Assembly: GCF_033878955.1 (NCBI RefSeq)
Contig: NZ_CP138858.1
Coordinates: forward strand, 2,817,001-2,881,000
Direction: 5' to 3'
Source of the DNA: Coraliomargarita algicola
GTDB taxonomy: Bacteria > Verrucomicrobiota > Verrucomicrobiia > Opitutales > Coraliomargaritaceae
Length of the DNA: 64,000 nt
Position numbers and translations under genes: made by a program. Positions within the stretch are counted from its first letter, which is position 1. Each line of letters opens with the position of its first letter. Under the pieces are notes generated by a model, which ran no database searches, was not told the DNA's origin, and saw nothing but the letters and a program-made list of their open reading frames with translations. Positions 27,624 to 36,719 of this stretch are shown piece after piece.

Positions 27624-27896
27624 ATGCTCCGTTATATTTACCGTTGGCGCTACCGGCGTGCTCAAAAAGCCGGCTCCTATAAGGTACCGTCGGATCGCAA
27701 CGGCTACTCAAATGGTCGTGTCAACTTGGGTAGCTACATGTCACAACCTTCTGTGCGCGGACGCACCTTTGATCGCTTCGATCTGCCTCGAAAACGGCGC
27801 AAGGGCTTGGCGATCTTGATCGTGATTCTGCTCGCCTGCCTCTTCGGATGGATCGTAGTTGAAAGTATTGCAGCCTTTACGATTTTAAAAAACTAG
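27624..27896 (+). CDS. Small membrane protein of unknown function
   Basis: 90 residues from the ATG at 27624 (MLRYIYRWRYRRAQKAGSYK). A very basic N-terminal half is followed by RKRRKGLAILIVILLACLFGWIVVESIAAF, a single membrane helix near the C-terminus. A start at 27606 adding six residues is possible. It is divergent from gpsA and convergent with a response regulator, overlapping its stop by 4 bases. No family recognised. Confidence 0.55.
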   Translation: MLRYIYRWRYRRAQKAGSYKVPSDRNGYSNGRVNLGSYMSQPSVRGRTFDRFDLPRKRRKGLAILIVILLACLFGWIVVESIAAFTILKN

Positions 27897-28471
27897 CGAG
27901 GCTCCACCTTCTTAATCTTATCCAACTCCGGTTTTACCTTATTGGTATAGCAGGTAGGACAGACGCTATGACTGAAGCTGGTGCCGGTGCGCTTGGAAAG
28001 GTATGTTTCCACCTGCTGCCAGTAGTTGTTATCGTCGCGCACCTTTTTACAGTAGGAACAAATCGGGAGCATGCTTTCCAAATCCTGAATCACGGTCGCA
28101 TATTTCAAAATACGCTCAGCCACCCGTAGTCGCATCCAAATCTGATCGCGGTCGAGCGGCTTGGCTAAAAAGTCGTCGATGCCGGCATTCATCGCCTCCA
28201 TATAGGTATCCTTGCCCTGCACATTCGCAGTCAGCAAAATGAAATAAGTGTATTCCGTTGCAGAGCGCTTGCGCACCTTACGGCAAAAGTCGAGCCCGTC
28301 CAGTTTGGGCATCAGCCAGTCACTGACGATCACACGCACCGGCGACGCATCAAATGCGTCCCAAGCATCGGCACCATTATCGAAAGCCTGCACCTCATGA
28401 CCAAACTGCTTAAGCGTCGTGCTCAATAACTTGCGAGAAATTTGATCATCTTCGGCGACTAGAATTTTCAT
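27893..28471 (-). CDS. Response regulator with C-terminal Cys-rich (zinc-ribbon-like) domain
   Basis: 192 residues. The receiver domain (1-125) is complete: acidic E7-D8-D9, phosphoacceptor D51 in VIVSDWLMPKLDG, Thr in LLTAN and Lys in FLAKPL. The C-terminal 60 residues carry LPICSYCKKVRDDNNYWQQ and later SHSVCPTCY, four cysteines likely binding zinc. This module is often found at the end of signalling proteins. There is no DNA-binding domain, so output is by protein contact. It lies 48 bases downstream of rluD on the same strand and overlaps the convergent small gene by 4 bases. Confidence 0.85.
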   Translation of the reverse strand: MKILVAEDDQISRKLLSTTLKQFGHEVQAFDNGADAWDAFDASPVRVIVSDWLMPKLDGLDFCRKVRKRSATEYTYFILLTANVQGKDTYMEAMNAGIDDFLAKPLDRDQIWMRLRVAERILKYATVIQDLESMLPICSYCKKVRDDNNYWQQVETYLSKRTGTSFSHSVCPTCYTNKVKPELDKIKKVEPR

Positions 28472-28519
28472 GTAATAGTTAGATTAAAGGCCGAAAGACC
28501 GAGGTCAAGTTATCTGGAT

Positions 28520-29449
28520 TTACGAAAGCGCCCCGATCAGCGTCTCAAAATCTGCGGGCAGGGGCGCTTGAAACTGCATCAACTCGTCGCGGTCGGGGTG
28601 CTGGATATGTAATTCAGTGGAGTGCAACATGACCCGTGGCACCGTAATGCCCACCAAACGGGCGGGCTTAAAGCCATAGGTGGTGTCGCCTAGCAAAGGG
28701 AAGCGAATTTCGCTCATATGCACACGTATCTGGTGGGTGCGCCCCGTATGAATCACACAACTAATCCGCGAAGCTTTCTGCTTATAGCGCTCTTCCACTT
28801 TCCAGTCGGTATGCGCGGGCTTTCCGCTATGCACCACTGCCATGCGAGTGCGCACCACGCGATGCCGTCCGATCGGTTCCTGAATCGTACCACGACTCAC
28901 TTTAGGCTGCCCGAAAACTAAGGCAGTGTAGCGCTTATACGTTCGACGCTCACTAAATTCAGCGGCCAACTTATGGTGCGCGGTGTCATTCTTCGCGATG
29001 ATGATGAGTCCGCTGGTTTCTTTGTCCAATCGGTGCACGATACCGGGTCGATTGGGCGCACCGATCGTGCTCAAGTTCTCTCCACAGTGGTGAAGCAGGG
29101 CATGGACGAGGGTATTATCGCCCGTGCCGCTGCCTGGATGCACGATCATACCAGGAGCTTTATTGACCACTAGGATCGATTCGTCCTCGTAGATAATATC
29201 AAGCGGTAAATCGACCGCGATCGGTGAGGCATCAAAAGTGGGCTCTTCTAAAACGGCTCGCAGTACGCCCTCGCGGTTGACTTTAAAACGCTTATCAATG
29301 GTCACTCCATCGAAGGTCACTTGCCCGGCATCGAAGGCACGCTGCAAGCGAGCACGGCTAATGTCGTCAAATTCGGAGGCGAAGATCTTATCTGCGCGTC
29401 CAGCTTTGGCCCCCGCAGGCACCGTAAATTCTATGATTCGATCAGACAT
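28520..29449 (-). CDS. rluD: 23S rRNA pseudouridine synthase, RluD/RluA family
   Basis: 309 residues. An N-terminal S4 RNA-binding domain (about 15-75: DISRARLQRAFDAGQVTFDG) is followed by the catalytic domain with VHRLDKETSGLIIIAKN, whose Asp attacks the uridine, and RTHQIRVHM. RluD makes pseudouridines in helix 69 of 23S rRNA; the RluA-family assignment is firm, RluD in particular is likely from length and S4 domain. It is the last gene of the nusA operon, only 5 bases after ribF. Confidence 0.9.
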   Translation of the reverse strand: MSDRIIEFTVPAGAKAGRADKIFASEFDDISRARLQRAFDAGQVTFDGVTIDKRFKVNREGVLRAVLEEPTFDASPIAVDLPLDIIYEDESILVVNKAPGMIVHPGSGTGDNTLVHALLHHCGENLSTIGAPNRPGIVHRLDKETSGLIIIAKNDTAHHKLAAEFSERRTYKRYTALVFGQPKVSRGTIQEPIGRHRVVRTRMAVVHSGKPAHTDWKVEERYKQKASRISCVIHTGRTHQIRVHMSEIRFPLLGDTTYGFKPARLVGITVPRVMLHSTELHIQHPDRDELMQFQAPLPADFETLIGALS

Positions 29450-29454
29450 TGATA

Positions 29455-30396
29455 TTATTTAGCCAGCTCTCGCGCGGTTTCGCAATCTTTCGTGATCTGT
29501 GCCTTAAGTTCATCCAAGGATGCAAACTGTTGCTCGGGGCGAATGAATCGCAACCACTCGACCTCGATGGCGTCCCCTGCGGTCAAATCGCTCGTTTCCA
29601 AGCCGTGCACTTCAATCGCGGGTGCTTGCTCGGTGGCGGCCACAGTTGGTTTCACCCCATAGTTCGCCACACCGGCGTGCCATGCTTGGCTACCGCACTG
29701 ACGAAAGCGCACATAATACACTCCGAAACGAGGCTGACACTCGGGTTGCCATGGGAGATTCAGTGTCGGAAAACCAATCGTGCGGCCTAGCTGTGCCCCG
29801 CTCACGATCACGCCCGTCGCCGTGTAATTGTAACCGAGTAAATCATTCACCGCTAAGATATCGCCAGCTTCCAGCTCTTGCCGAATACGGGTGCTGCTGA
29901 TCGGCTCGCCGTTATGTTTAATGCGATCGGCACTAAACACCCCCAGCCCCAACTCTCGCCCCGATCGAATCAGGGTAGCCACATCGCCCGCACGTTTCTG
30001 CCCGAAGCGGAAGTTTTCACCCACATAAATTGATTTCAATGCTGGCAAAGCAGCTTTCAAACGCCCCAAAAACTGATCCGCTGGTATAGAGGCAAAGTCG
30101 TGGTCAAAATGTTTACGAATCACGCAGTCCACTCCGACCTCGTGGAGCATCCTGGTCTTGGTCTCGATCGGCATAATCAGTCGAGTCGGATCTTCCGGAC
30201 GAAAGAGACGACTCGGATGTGGATCAAAAGTCAGCACCCCACAGAGTCCCCCGGAACGTCGTGCTGAAAACACCGCCGACTCAATCACCGCTTTATGCCC
30301 AAGATGGACACCATCGAAGACGCCTATCGCCAAATGCAACTCCCCCTTAAGCTCGGAAAGGGCTTCGAAGTTGTCGACTGCAGCGGGAAAGTTCAT
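29455..30396 (-). CDS. ribF: Bifunctional riboflavin kinase / FAD synthetase
   Basis: 313 residues converting riboflavin to FMN and FAD. The FAD synthetase half is N-terminal (LAIGVFDGVHLGHKAVI nucleotide-binding motif; STRIRQELEAGDI). The riboflavin kinase half is C-terminal (TGVIVSGAQLGRTIGFPTLNLPW; RFGVYYVRF). I chose the ATG at 30396 (MNFPAAVDNF); an upstream start adds 11 residues that do not fit the family. It sits between truB and rluD in the order typical of the nusA-infB operon. Confidence 0.93.
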   Translation of the reverse strand: MNFPAAVDNFEALSELKGELHLAIGVFDGVHLGHKAVIESAVFSARRSGGLCGVLTFDPHPSRLFRPEDPTRLIMPIETKTRMLHEVGVDCVIRKHFDHDFASIPADQFLGRLKAALPALKSIYVGENFRFGQKRAGDVATLIRSGRELGLGVFSADRIKHNGEPISSTRIRQELEAGDILAVNDLLGYNYTATGVIVSGAQLGRTIGFPTLNLPWQPECQPRFGVYYVRFRQCGSQAWHAGVANYGVKPTVAATEQAPAIEVHGLETSDLTAGDAIEVEWLRFIRPEQQFASLDELKAQITKDCETARELAK

Positions 30397-30434
30397 GCTG
30401 ATCAAAGAAAACGCCTGAAGACAGAGCACGCAGC

Positions 30435-31163
30435 TTACAGCGCGTGGCTCGGCACCGCTTGAATCACGGGGATCAACTGTTTACGCAGAGTGGACGGCGA
30501 CATGTTCTCCAATTCCTCGATGGTAGAGGCATTTTCAATACGAAATTGTCCAACAGCTGTGCGGCGCAGTTCGTTTAAATGCCCACCACAACCGAGGCGC
30601 TCCCCCAGATCATGCGCGATGGTGCGAACATAAGCGCCTTTGCTCGTGCCGACGATGAATGAGATTTCGGGCAGTGCAAACTGAGTAATATCGAAGCGGC
30701 TGATATGAATGACACGCGGCTCACGCTCAACCGTCTTACCTTGGCGAGCGAGCTTGTAGAGCTTTTGACCATTGATTTTCTTGGCCGAAAACATTGGAGG
30801 CGTCTGATATTGATCACCGATAAAGGTCTTCATTTCCGCTTTGACTTGCACCTCAGTCAGCTCGGGCACGGGTCGCTCTTCAGTGATCTCACCATCGGCG
30901 TCCTGCGAGTCGGTGATCACACCGAGCTTCACACGCCCCGTGTATTCCTTGTCCATACTCATCAAATACTGCGAGGCCTTGGTGGCCTTGCCGATCAGGA
31001 TGAGGAGCATGCCAGTCGCCATGGGGTCCAGCGTGCCAGCATGGCCGACCTTTTTCATGTGAAAGACACGACGCATCTTCGCCACGACATCGTGCGAAGT
31101 AATGCCCTGCGGCTTATCGACTAAGAGGATGCCTTCCGGCGCGTCATTGGTGAGTTGAGACAT
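30435..31163 (-). CDS. truB: tRNA pseudouridine-55 synthase
   Basis: 242 residues. The conserved start GILLVDKPQGITSHDVVAKMRRVF is followed by KVGHAGTLDPMATGMLLILIGKATK, whose Asp in GTLDP is the catalytic nucleophile, and by YVRTIAHDLGERLGCGGHLNELRR. It forms pseudouridine 55 in the T-loop of tRNAs. The protein is on the short side, with little or no C-terminal PUA domain. Position between nrnA and ribF is normal for the operon. Confidence 0.95.
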   Translation of the reverse strand: MSQLTNDAPEGILLVDKPQGITSHDVVAKMRRVFHMKKVGHAGTLDPMATGMLLILIGKATKASQYLMSMDKEYTGRVKLGVITDSQDADGEITEERPVPELTEVQVKAEMKTFIGDQYQTPPMFSAKKINGQKLYKLARQGKTVEREPRVIHISRFDITQFALPEISFIVGTSKGAYVRTIAHDLGERLGCGGHLNELRRTAVGQFRIENASTIEELENMSPSTLRKQLIPVIQAVPSHAL

Positions 31164-31188
31164 GATAGGTCCTAAATGCTAGGTGCCA

Positions 31189-32187
31189 TTAATCAATGGT
31201 ATCCAGGTGTGCGCCAATGGCGGCCATCAATTGCGGATAAAACTCTTGGATCGAACTGTCCGCGACATTCAGCCCGGCAGCACATGCATGGCCGCCCCCA
31301 CTAAATTGCTTGGCGATCTGATCCACGCGATATTTAGGATCTTTAGCACGGAGGCTGCCTTTAAGTGCACCTGCGCAATCTTCAATTAGCACACCGATAT
31401 CCACACCTTCGATGGAACGGGCATAATCCACAAGTCCTTCAGAGTCGTCGATAGTGGACCCCGTCTCTGCATAAACACCATCTTGAATCAAGCCGACGCA
31501 TACGCGATTGTCGAACTCCATGGTCAGAGAATCGAGAAAATGCTGCAGCAACTTAATCTTGGCGAAGCTCTCGCGCTCATAAAGCTCGTGCGCGGCGGCA
31601 GATGGGTTGGCACCACACTCACATAGGCGACGCGCAATCTCAAACGTGGCTGGAGTGGTGGAAGGAAAGCGGAATTGCCCAGTGTCAGTAGCAATGCCGA
31701 CATAAAGCGCTTGCGCGGTCACGGCGTCGATTTCGTAGCCATTGTCCAAGTAAAAACCAGCCAAGATCTCGGCGGTGGCACATGCGGTGGCGATCACCAA
31801 ATTCTCAGCACCATACAGCTTATTGGAAATGTGGTGATCCACATTGAGTGCGACTTCGGGAAAAAGCTCGTTGAGGCGGTCCCCCACGCGCTTGAAATCC
31901 GCACAGTCAACCGAGACCGCGATGTGACCATCAGGTGTAAAATCCTCAGCCAATGCCATCGGCGTATCACCGACGAAGGCTTCCAAAGTATTGGGAGTCG
32001 CATCGCGGTTGAGGCCGATCGCCTCAATGCCTAGACTCTTCAATACGCGCACAACCGCCACGATCGAACCGATACAATCTCCATCCGGACGTTGATGCCC
32101 AAGCACAGCAACCTTTTGGCCTTTGAGTGATTCAATTGCAGCCGCAAAACGTGCGCTGTCTTCGGGATAAAATTTATTGTCCGGCAT
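31189..32187 (-). CDS. nrnA: DHH/DHHA1 phosphoesterase, NrnA-type nanoRNase/pAp phosphatase
   Basis: 332 residues. The DHH domain has GHQRPDGDCIGSIVAV (metal ligands), SVDCADFKR and NVDHHISNKLYG (the DHH motif). The C-terminal DHHA1 domain ends FSGGGHACAAGLNV. The family degrades 2-5 nt RNAs and 3'-phosphoadenosine 5'-phosphate in the cytoplasm. It overlaps rbfA by 14 bases and precedes truB, an order seen in many bacteria. Confidence 0.92.
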   Translation of the reverse strand: MPDNKFYPEDSARFAAAIESLKGQKVAVLGHQRPDGDCIGSIVAVVRVLKSLGIEAIGLNRDATPNTLEAFVGDTPMALAEDFTPDGHIAVSVDCADFKRVGDRLNELFPEVALNVDHHISNKLYGAENLVIATACATAEILAGFYLDNGYEIDAVTAQALYVGIATDTGQFRFPSTTPATFEIARRLCECGANPSAAAHELYERESFAKIKLLQHFLDSLTMEFDNRVCVGLIQDGVYAETGSTIDDSEGLVDYARSIEGVDIGVLIEDCAGALKGSLRAKDPKYRVDQIAKQFSGGGHACAAGLNVADSSIQEFYPQLMAAIGAHLDTID

Positions 32188-32527
32188 TTTGGTCTTTATC
32201 GAGTTGGTCTAGTATTTCATTGATTTCGGCCCCACGCTCCAGTGAAGGATCGTAGATGAAGTAAAAGGTAGGAAAGTATTTTAAAGTAATCTCTCGACTC
32301 ACGCGCTGACGAATATCCTTACCGATCTGGCGAAAGAGCTTTCGTGTCGCGCGAATATCTTCTTCGTCGCCTAGAACGGAGTAATAGATGCGTGCGTTGC
32401 GCAAATCAGCCGAGCAATCGACTTCACTGATCGTGATAGCGGCGGTATCGGCGCGATAATAGCGGCGCATTTGCTCACTCACTTCACGGCGAAGGAGTGC
32501 GTTGATACGTGTGATGCGTTGAGACAT
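32174..32527 (-). CDS. rbfA: Ribosome-binding factor A
   Basis: 117 residues from the ATG at 32527 (MSQRITRINALLRREVSEQM). It is a KH-like fold with AAITISEVDCSADLRNARIYYSVLG and RQIGKDIRQRVSREITLKYFPTFYFIYDPSLERG. It helps 30S maturation. The start codon is preceded by a tight hairpin, and a longer structured element lies between it and infB. Ends 14 bases inside nrnA. Confidence 0.92.
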   Translation of the reverse strand: MSQRITRINALLRREVSEQMRRYYRADTAAITISEVDCSADLRNARIYYSVLGDEEDIRATRKLFRQIGKDIRQRVSREITLKYFPTFYFIYDPSLERGAEINEILDQLDKDQNAGQ

Positions 32528-32534
32528 GGCGAAG

Positions 32535-32548
32535 CGCCGCAAGCGGCG
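32535..32548 (-). promoter_or_regulatory. rbfA: Hairpin at the rbfA ribosome-binding region
   Basis: On the minus strand CGCCGC-TT-GCGGCG forms a 6-bp GC stem ending 7 bases before the rbfA ATG, where the ribosome site should be. It may limit initiation, and no Shine-Dalgarno is visible outside it. The UUCG-like tight loop is absent. Moderate evidence only. Confidence 0.4.
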
Positions 32549-32578
32549 AATTAATTTTGACTAATAAATAAGAACTAA

Positions 32579-32661
32579 GCCGGAGGGAAATGCGACATCC
32601 TTGCCATCTATCGGTGAATACCGGCTAGATCTGCGACAATGACGGGGCCCTTCCCTCCAGC
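32579..32661 (-). other. Structured element between infB and rbfA
   Basis: An outer stem of 11 bp (minus strand GCTGGAGGGAA with TTCCCTCCGGC, one G-T pair) encloses about 60 bases. Inside is a second hairpin (ATCTA..CGGT-ATTC-ACCG..TAGAT, 32606-32630). It begins 7 bases after the infB stop. It has no T-run, so it is not an intrinsic terminator. An RNA processing site or a regulatory leader for rbfA are the likely roles. Confidence 0.55.
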
Positions 32662-32667
32662 AAAAAC

Positions 32668-35343
32668 TTAAAGCGACGGACGCTGCTCTTCGACGGCGAA
32701 ACACTCGATGTGGTCGCCCTCTTGATAGTCGTCGTAGCCTGCCACGTTGATACCACATTCGTAACCGGCGCGAACCTCCTTAACGTCGTCCTTGAAGCGC
32801 TTAAGTGTATCGATCTTGCTCTCGTGAATAAGCTGACCACCACGCATGAGACGCGCGATACAGTTGCGCTTGATGGAGCCTTCGGTGACCATACAACCAG
32901 CAACGTTGCGTGTTTTGCCCACAGAGAACACTTGGCGCACTTCGGCCGCACCTGTCTTCTTTTCGGTGTATTCCGCATCGAGCAGATCGGCCATGGCCTC
33001 TTCGACTTGGTCGATCAGTTCGTAGATGATTGCGTGCTGTATAATGCGAATGTCGTGGTGCTTCGCGAGGCTCTGCACTCCGTTATCAAGTTTGACATTA
33101 AAACCAACAATCATAGCACCGCCCGCACTCGCAAGCGTGATGTCATTCTTGGTAATATGACCGACGCCCTTGCTGATCACATCGAGGTCGACCTTATCAC
33201 TCTTAATTTCCTTAAGTGCCTGAACCAGCGCTTCTGTGGAGCCGTGCACATCAGACTTAACGATGACACGCAAACACTTCTTCTGCTGGTTTTCGATGGC
33301 TGCGAAAAGATCTTCGATGGTCGCTGCGCCCCCTTCAGTATTTTTCTGCTGGGCTCTGGCCGCATCGTGGAGCTTGCGCACTTGCATGTTCTCCTCCGCG
33401 TTGCGCTTGGCAGTCTTCTCGTTCTTCTCGGTGTTGAACTTGGTGCCCGATGCAGGCACATCCGACCAACCAGTGACCTTTACAGGTGTCGCCGGTGGAG
33501 CCGACTTGAGGACCTTACCATCGGCATCGGTCATCGTTTTAACTCGGCAGTAAACTTCGCCACACAGCAATGCATCGCCGCGCTTTAATGTGCCACGTTC
33601 GACGATCACAGTGGCAGTCGCACCGCGACCTTGTTCAACTTGTGACTCGATAATGGTGCCCGATGCGGGGCAACTTGGATTCGCCTTCAGCTCGAGCACT
33701 TCTGCTTGCAGCAGAATCATATCAAGCAAGTCGTCAATATTCGTGCCCTTGAGCGCGGAAACTTCCACTGCAATTGTTTCACCGCCCCAATCCTCGGGTG
33801 CGATGCCCTTTTCCTGCATCTGTTGCTTCACGCGGTCAACATTGGCCCCCTTCGCATCGATCTTATTGATCGCAACGATGATGGCGTTGTTGGCCTCTTT
33901 GGCAAATTTCAGTGCTTCATCCGTCTGCGGCTTAAAGGCATCGTCCGCCGCGACCACAAGGATCGAGACATCGGTCACATTGGCACCACGCTCACGCATC
34001 ATGGAGAAAGCAGCGTGACCAGGCGTATCAATAAAGGAGATCTTGTGGCCATTGTGCTCGATCTGGTAAGCACCGATGTGCTGTGTGATGCCACCGGCTT
34101 CACCACTGACCACATTGGCTTTGCGAATGGTATCGAGCAAAGTCGTCTTGCCGTGGTCCACGTGCCCTAGGATACAAACCACAGGAGGGCGTGGCTTGAG
34201 GAATTTAGGATCATCGTCATCCGGCTTTTCCACCTTAGGCTTCGCCGAGCCGGTTTGCTCGTTTTGCTCGCCGCGATGATGGATTTCGAGCTCACAACCG
34301 TGACGAGTCGCGATCTGAACCGCCACATTCTCTTCGATGGTTTGATTCATCGAAGCAAAAATGCCCAATTCCATCAACTCGGAGATCAATTTGAAAGGTT
34401 TGAGACCGATCTCACCCGCGAAGTCGCGCACGACAATCGGAGGCTTAATGTGAATCTTCTTAAGCTCACTTGCGGGTGCTTCCGCAGTTTCGCCTTCAGC
34501 CAATTCAGCGTCCGCAGCAGGTGCTGCGGCTTCTTCCTTCTCTACTGGCTTCGCCGCAGCTGGCGGCTTCGGCGGCCCGGCAGGTGTGGGCGCTGCAGGC
34601 GGCTTTGGTGGTCCAGCAGGTTTAGGCGCAGCGGGCGGAGTCGCTGCCACTGGTTTGGGCGCGGCAGGTGGGCTTGATGCCACCGGTTTAGGTGCCACTG
34701 GTGGTGTGCTGGGCTTGGGGGCATCCTTAGGTGCCACCACAGCCTGTGCTGGAATCGACGCCGCAGGCGGTGTCGCACTCACAGAGCTTTTCGGCGGAAT
34801 CGCAGCAACCGGTGGGATTGAAACAGCTGGCGCTGCGGGAGGCTTGGGTGGACCACCAGCCGGTGGACGCGGTGGGCCGCCAACAGGAGGGCGTGGAGGA
34901 CCGCCTGCGGGAGGCTTCGGCGGGCCGCCTGCCGGTGGTTTCGGTGGGCCAGCCGGTGTCACCACTTTCGGTGCCGGCGGCGGTGTCACTGCTTTCGCGG
35001 GCTCGACAGGCTTGGGGGCCTCTGCGGCTTTCGCTGCCTCAGCTGCGGCAGCCTTTTCCTGATGTTCACGCTCGATATCAGCTGCCGATTTGACGAAAAC
35101 GCCTTCGGGCAACTGAGGCGCAGCTGGTGTCGCCGCTGCAGACGAAGCCTCGGATGCTGAACTTTCGTCAGCTTTAGGCTCCTCGGCTTCAGTCGCGAAT
35201 TCTTCGCGAAGTGCGTCGGCAGAGATATTATCAATCGTGCTGGATGCGCTCTTCACCTTGAAGCCACGACTTTTCAGGAGCTCAATAAGCTCCTTGTTCT
35301 CCATTCCGATATCTTTGGAAAGTTGGTGTATACGAACACTCAT
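32668..35343 (-). CDS. infB: Translation initiation factor IF-2
   Basis: An 891-residue GTPase that places fMet-tRNA on the 30S subunit. The N-terminal IF2N helix bundle is at 1-50, followed by a long disordered Pro/Ala/Gly linker (about 55-300, including GGPP(K/R)PP repeats at 131-169). The G domain begins near residue 385, with GHVDHGKTTL at 393-402, DTPGHAAF and NKID, then domains II-IV. The linker type is common in Verrucomicrobiota. It lies 52 bases after nusA and 125 bases before rbfA. Confidence 0.97.
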   Translation of the reverse strand: MSVRIHQLSKDIGMENKELIELLKSRGFKVKSASSTIDNISADALREEFATEAEEPKADESSASEASSAAATPAAPQLPEGVFVKSAADIEREHQEKAAAAEAAKAAEAPKPVEPAKAVTPPPAPKVVTPAGPPKPPAGGPPKPPAGGPPRPPVGGPPRPPAGGPPKPPAAPAVSIPPVAAIPPKSSVSATPPAASIPAQAVVAPKDAPKPSTPPVAPKPVASSPPAAPKPVAATPPAAPKPAGPPKPPAAPTPAGPPKPPAAAKPVEKEEAAAPAADAELAEGETAEAPASELKKIHIKPPIVVRDFAGEIGLKPFKLISELMELGIFASMNQTIEENVAVQIATRHGCELEIHHRGEQNEQTGSAKPKVEKPDDDDPKFLKPRPPVVCILGHVDHGKTTLLDTIRKANVVSGEAGGITQHIGAYQIEHNGHKISFIDTPGHAAFSMMRERGANVTDVSILVVAADDAFKPQTDEALKFAKEANNAIIVAINKIDAKGANVDRVKQQMQEKGIAPEDWGGETIAVEVSALKGTNIDDLLDMILLQAEVLELKANPSCPASGTIIESQVEQGRGATATVIVERGTLKRGDALLCGEVYCRVKTMTDADGKVLKSAPPATPVKVTGWSDVPASGTKFNTEKNEKTAKRNAEENMQVRKLHDAARAQQKNTEGGAATIEDLFAAIENQQKKCLRVIVKSDVHGSTEALVQALKEIKSDKVDLDVISKGVGHITKNDITLASAGGAMIVGFNVKLDNGVQSLAKHHDIRIIQHAIIYELIDQVEEAMADLLDAEYTEKKTGAAEVRQVFSVGKTRNVAGCMVTEGSIKRNCIARLMRGGQLIHESKIDTLKRFKDDVKEVRAGYECGINVAGYDDYQEGDHIECFAVEEQRPSL
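34837..34953 (-). repeat. infB: GGPPKPPA coding repeats in the IF-2 linker
   Basis: Five tandem units of the 8-residue form GGPP(K/R)PP(A/V) occupy residues about 131-169. The DNA copies are close but not identical. Disordered linker expansion of IF-2, with no sign of frame slippage. Confidence 0.8.
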
Positions 35344-35395
35344 AAATGAGTTATTTTTTTAAGTCTGGTTGTTGGTTGGAACGGCGCGCAAGCGA

Positions 35396-36646
35396 CTAAC
35401 CGTTTTGCTGAAAGAATGCTTGGACCTTCGAGATCACATCGACTGCCTCGTCGCTGCTGAAACCAGCACCTACGAGATCATCCGCGGTAACGCCCTCGAA
35501 TACTTCCGGGCTGGCGAATCCGATCGCGACCAAGCGAGAGGCGACATCCGGATCAAGTCCGTCAATGGCGTTCAGCCCTTGGACTGCCTTGGCCACCTTC
35601 TCATCGAATCCGACCGCTTCCTTCTCTTCCTTGGCGATGTCGAGCTTCCACCCGAGCAGTCGAGATGTGAGCTTGGCGTTAAAACCACGACGACCAATCG
35701 CAATCGAAAGATCGTCCTCCGCAACTTCGAAATGAATACGGCGGTCACTTTCGTTGACCTTGATGTTCTTAGGCACAGCTGGCTTCAATGCTTCTTCCAG
35801 AAGCTGCAGCGGATCTGAAAAATAACGAATAATATCAATCTTCTCGCCACCGAGCTCACGCACGATGGTTTTGACACGCGCACCACGTGCACCGACGCAC
35901 GCGCCGACAGGGTCCACCTTGGGATCGCTGCTGTTCACCGCAATCTTCGTGCGATAGCCAGCTTCACGTGCCATCGCCTCGATGGTGACGGTGCCGTCTG
36001 CAATCTCAGTGACCTCCAGTTCGAAAAGACGGCGCACGAAATTTAAATTCGAGCGAGAAAGAATAATATCGGGACCACGATTGGTCTGCTCGATCTTCAG
36101 CAAGAGACAACGAATGCTCTCGCCCGGGGCGTAATCTTCGCCTGGCACACGCTCACGTGGTGGTAAGATCGCCTCAGCTTTACCCAGATCGACAATTAAA
36201 TCACCGCGTTCACGACGACGCACGGTGCCAGTGACGATGTCACCGACCGTATCCTTATAATCGTCATAAATACGATCTTTCTCAAACTGGCGAATGCGCT
36301 GCATGATCGCTTGGCGAGCCGTTTGCGCAGCAATGCGCCCCAGATAGGCAGGATCGACTTCTTTTTCAATACTGTCGCCAATTTGCGCATTAGGATCGAT
36401 TTGGCGTGCCTTCTCGATGTGGATTTCAACATCCGCATCCCCAACAGAGTCAACCACTTGCAGCTGGCTCCAAGCCTTGAGAGCACCCGTCTTGGGATTG
36501 ATCACCACGCGGATGTCTTGCCCTGCGCTAATGCCTTTCTGGGCAGCGCTCGCGATGGCACTAGAGATGGCCTCGATCATGTCTGGACGACTGATCCCCT
36601 TCTCCTTCTCCATATATTCTAAAACTGATAGTATCTCGTGGCTCAT
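35396..36646 (-). CDS. nusA: Transcription termination/antitermination factor NusA
   Basis: 416 residues. The N-terminal RNA polymerase-binding domain (1-130) is followed by an S1 domain (VGDIVTGTVRRRERGDLIVDLGKAEAILPPRE) and two KH domains (DPVGACVGARGARVKTIVRELGGEKIDII; DLSIAIGRRGFNAKLTSRLLGW). A single helix-hairpin-helix repeat closes the protein (DPDVASRLVAIGFASPEVFEGVTADDLVGAGF). It is the first gene of the operon; rimP, which usually precedes nusA, is absent here. Its leader holds a promoter followed by a terminator-like hairpin, which suggests attenuation. Confidence 0.96.
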   Translation of the reverse strand: MSHEILSVLEYMEKEKGISRPDMIEAISSAIASAAQKGISAGQDIRVVINPKTGALKAWSQLQVVDSVGDADVEIHIEKARQIDPNAQIGDSIEKEVDPAYLGRIAAQTARQAIMQRIRQFEKDRIYDDYKDTVGDIVTGTVRRRERGDLIVDLGKAEAILPPRERVPGEDYAPGESIRCLLLKIEQTNRGPDIILSRSNLNFVRRLFELEVTEIADGTVTIEAMAREAGYRTKIAVNSSDPKVDPVGACVGARGARVKTIVRELGGEKIDIIRYFSDPLQLLEEALKPAVPKNIKVNESDRRIHFEVAEDDLSIAIGRRGFNAKLTSRLLGWKLDIAKEEKEAVGFDEKVAKAVQGLNAIDGLDPDVASRLVAIGFASPEVFEGVTADDLVGAGFSSDEAVDVISKVQAFFQQNG

Positions 36647-36661
36647 TTGGGTGCTAAAAAT

Positions 36662-36687
36662 AAAAAAAGCAGGCTATGCCCGCTTTT
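36662..36687 (-). terminator. nusA: Intrinsic terminator in the nusA leader (candidate attenuator)
   Basis: On the minus strand AAAAGCGGGC-ATA-GCCTGCTTTT forms a 10-bp stem with one G-T pair, and the T-run extends to seven. It lies between the nusA promoter and the nusA ATG, ending 16 bases before the start codon, so most transcripts would stop unless it is read through. Confidence 0.7.
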
Positions 36688-36719
36688 AAAGTGTTGCTGG
36701 GTTTAAAAGTGAATCCGGC

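Noticed and set aside
34837..34953. Coding tandem repeat in infB as a possible phase-variation tract
   Set aside because: Units are 24 bases (multiple of 3) and diverged, and the linker type is normal for IF-2 in this phylum.
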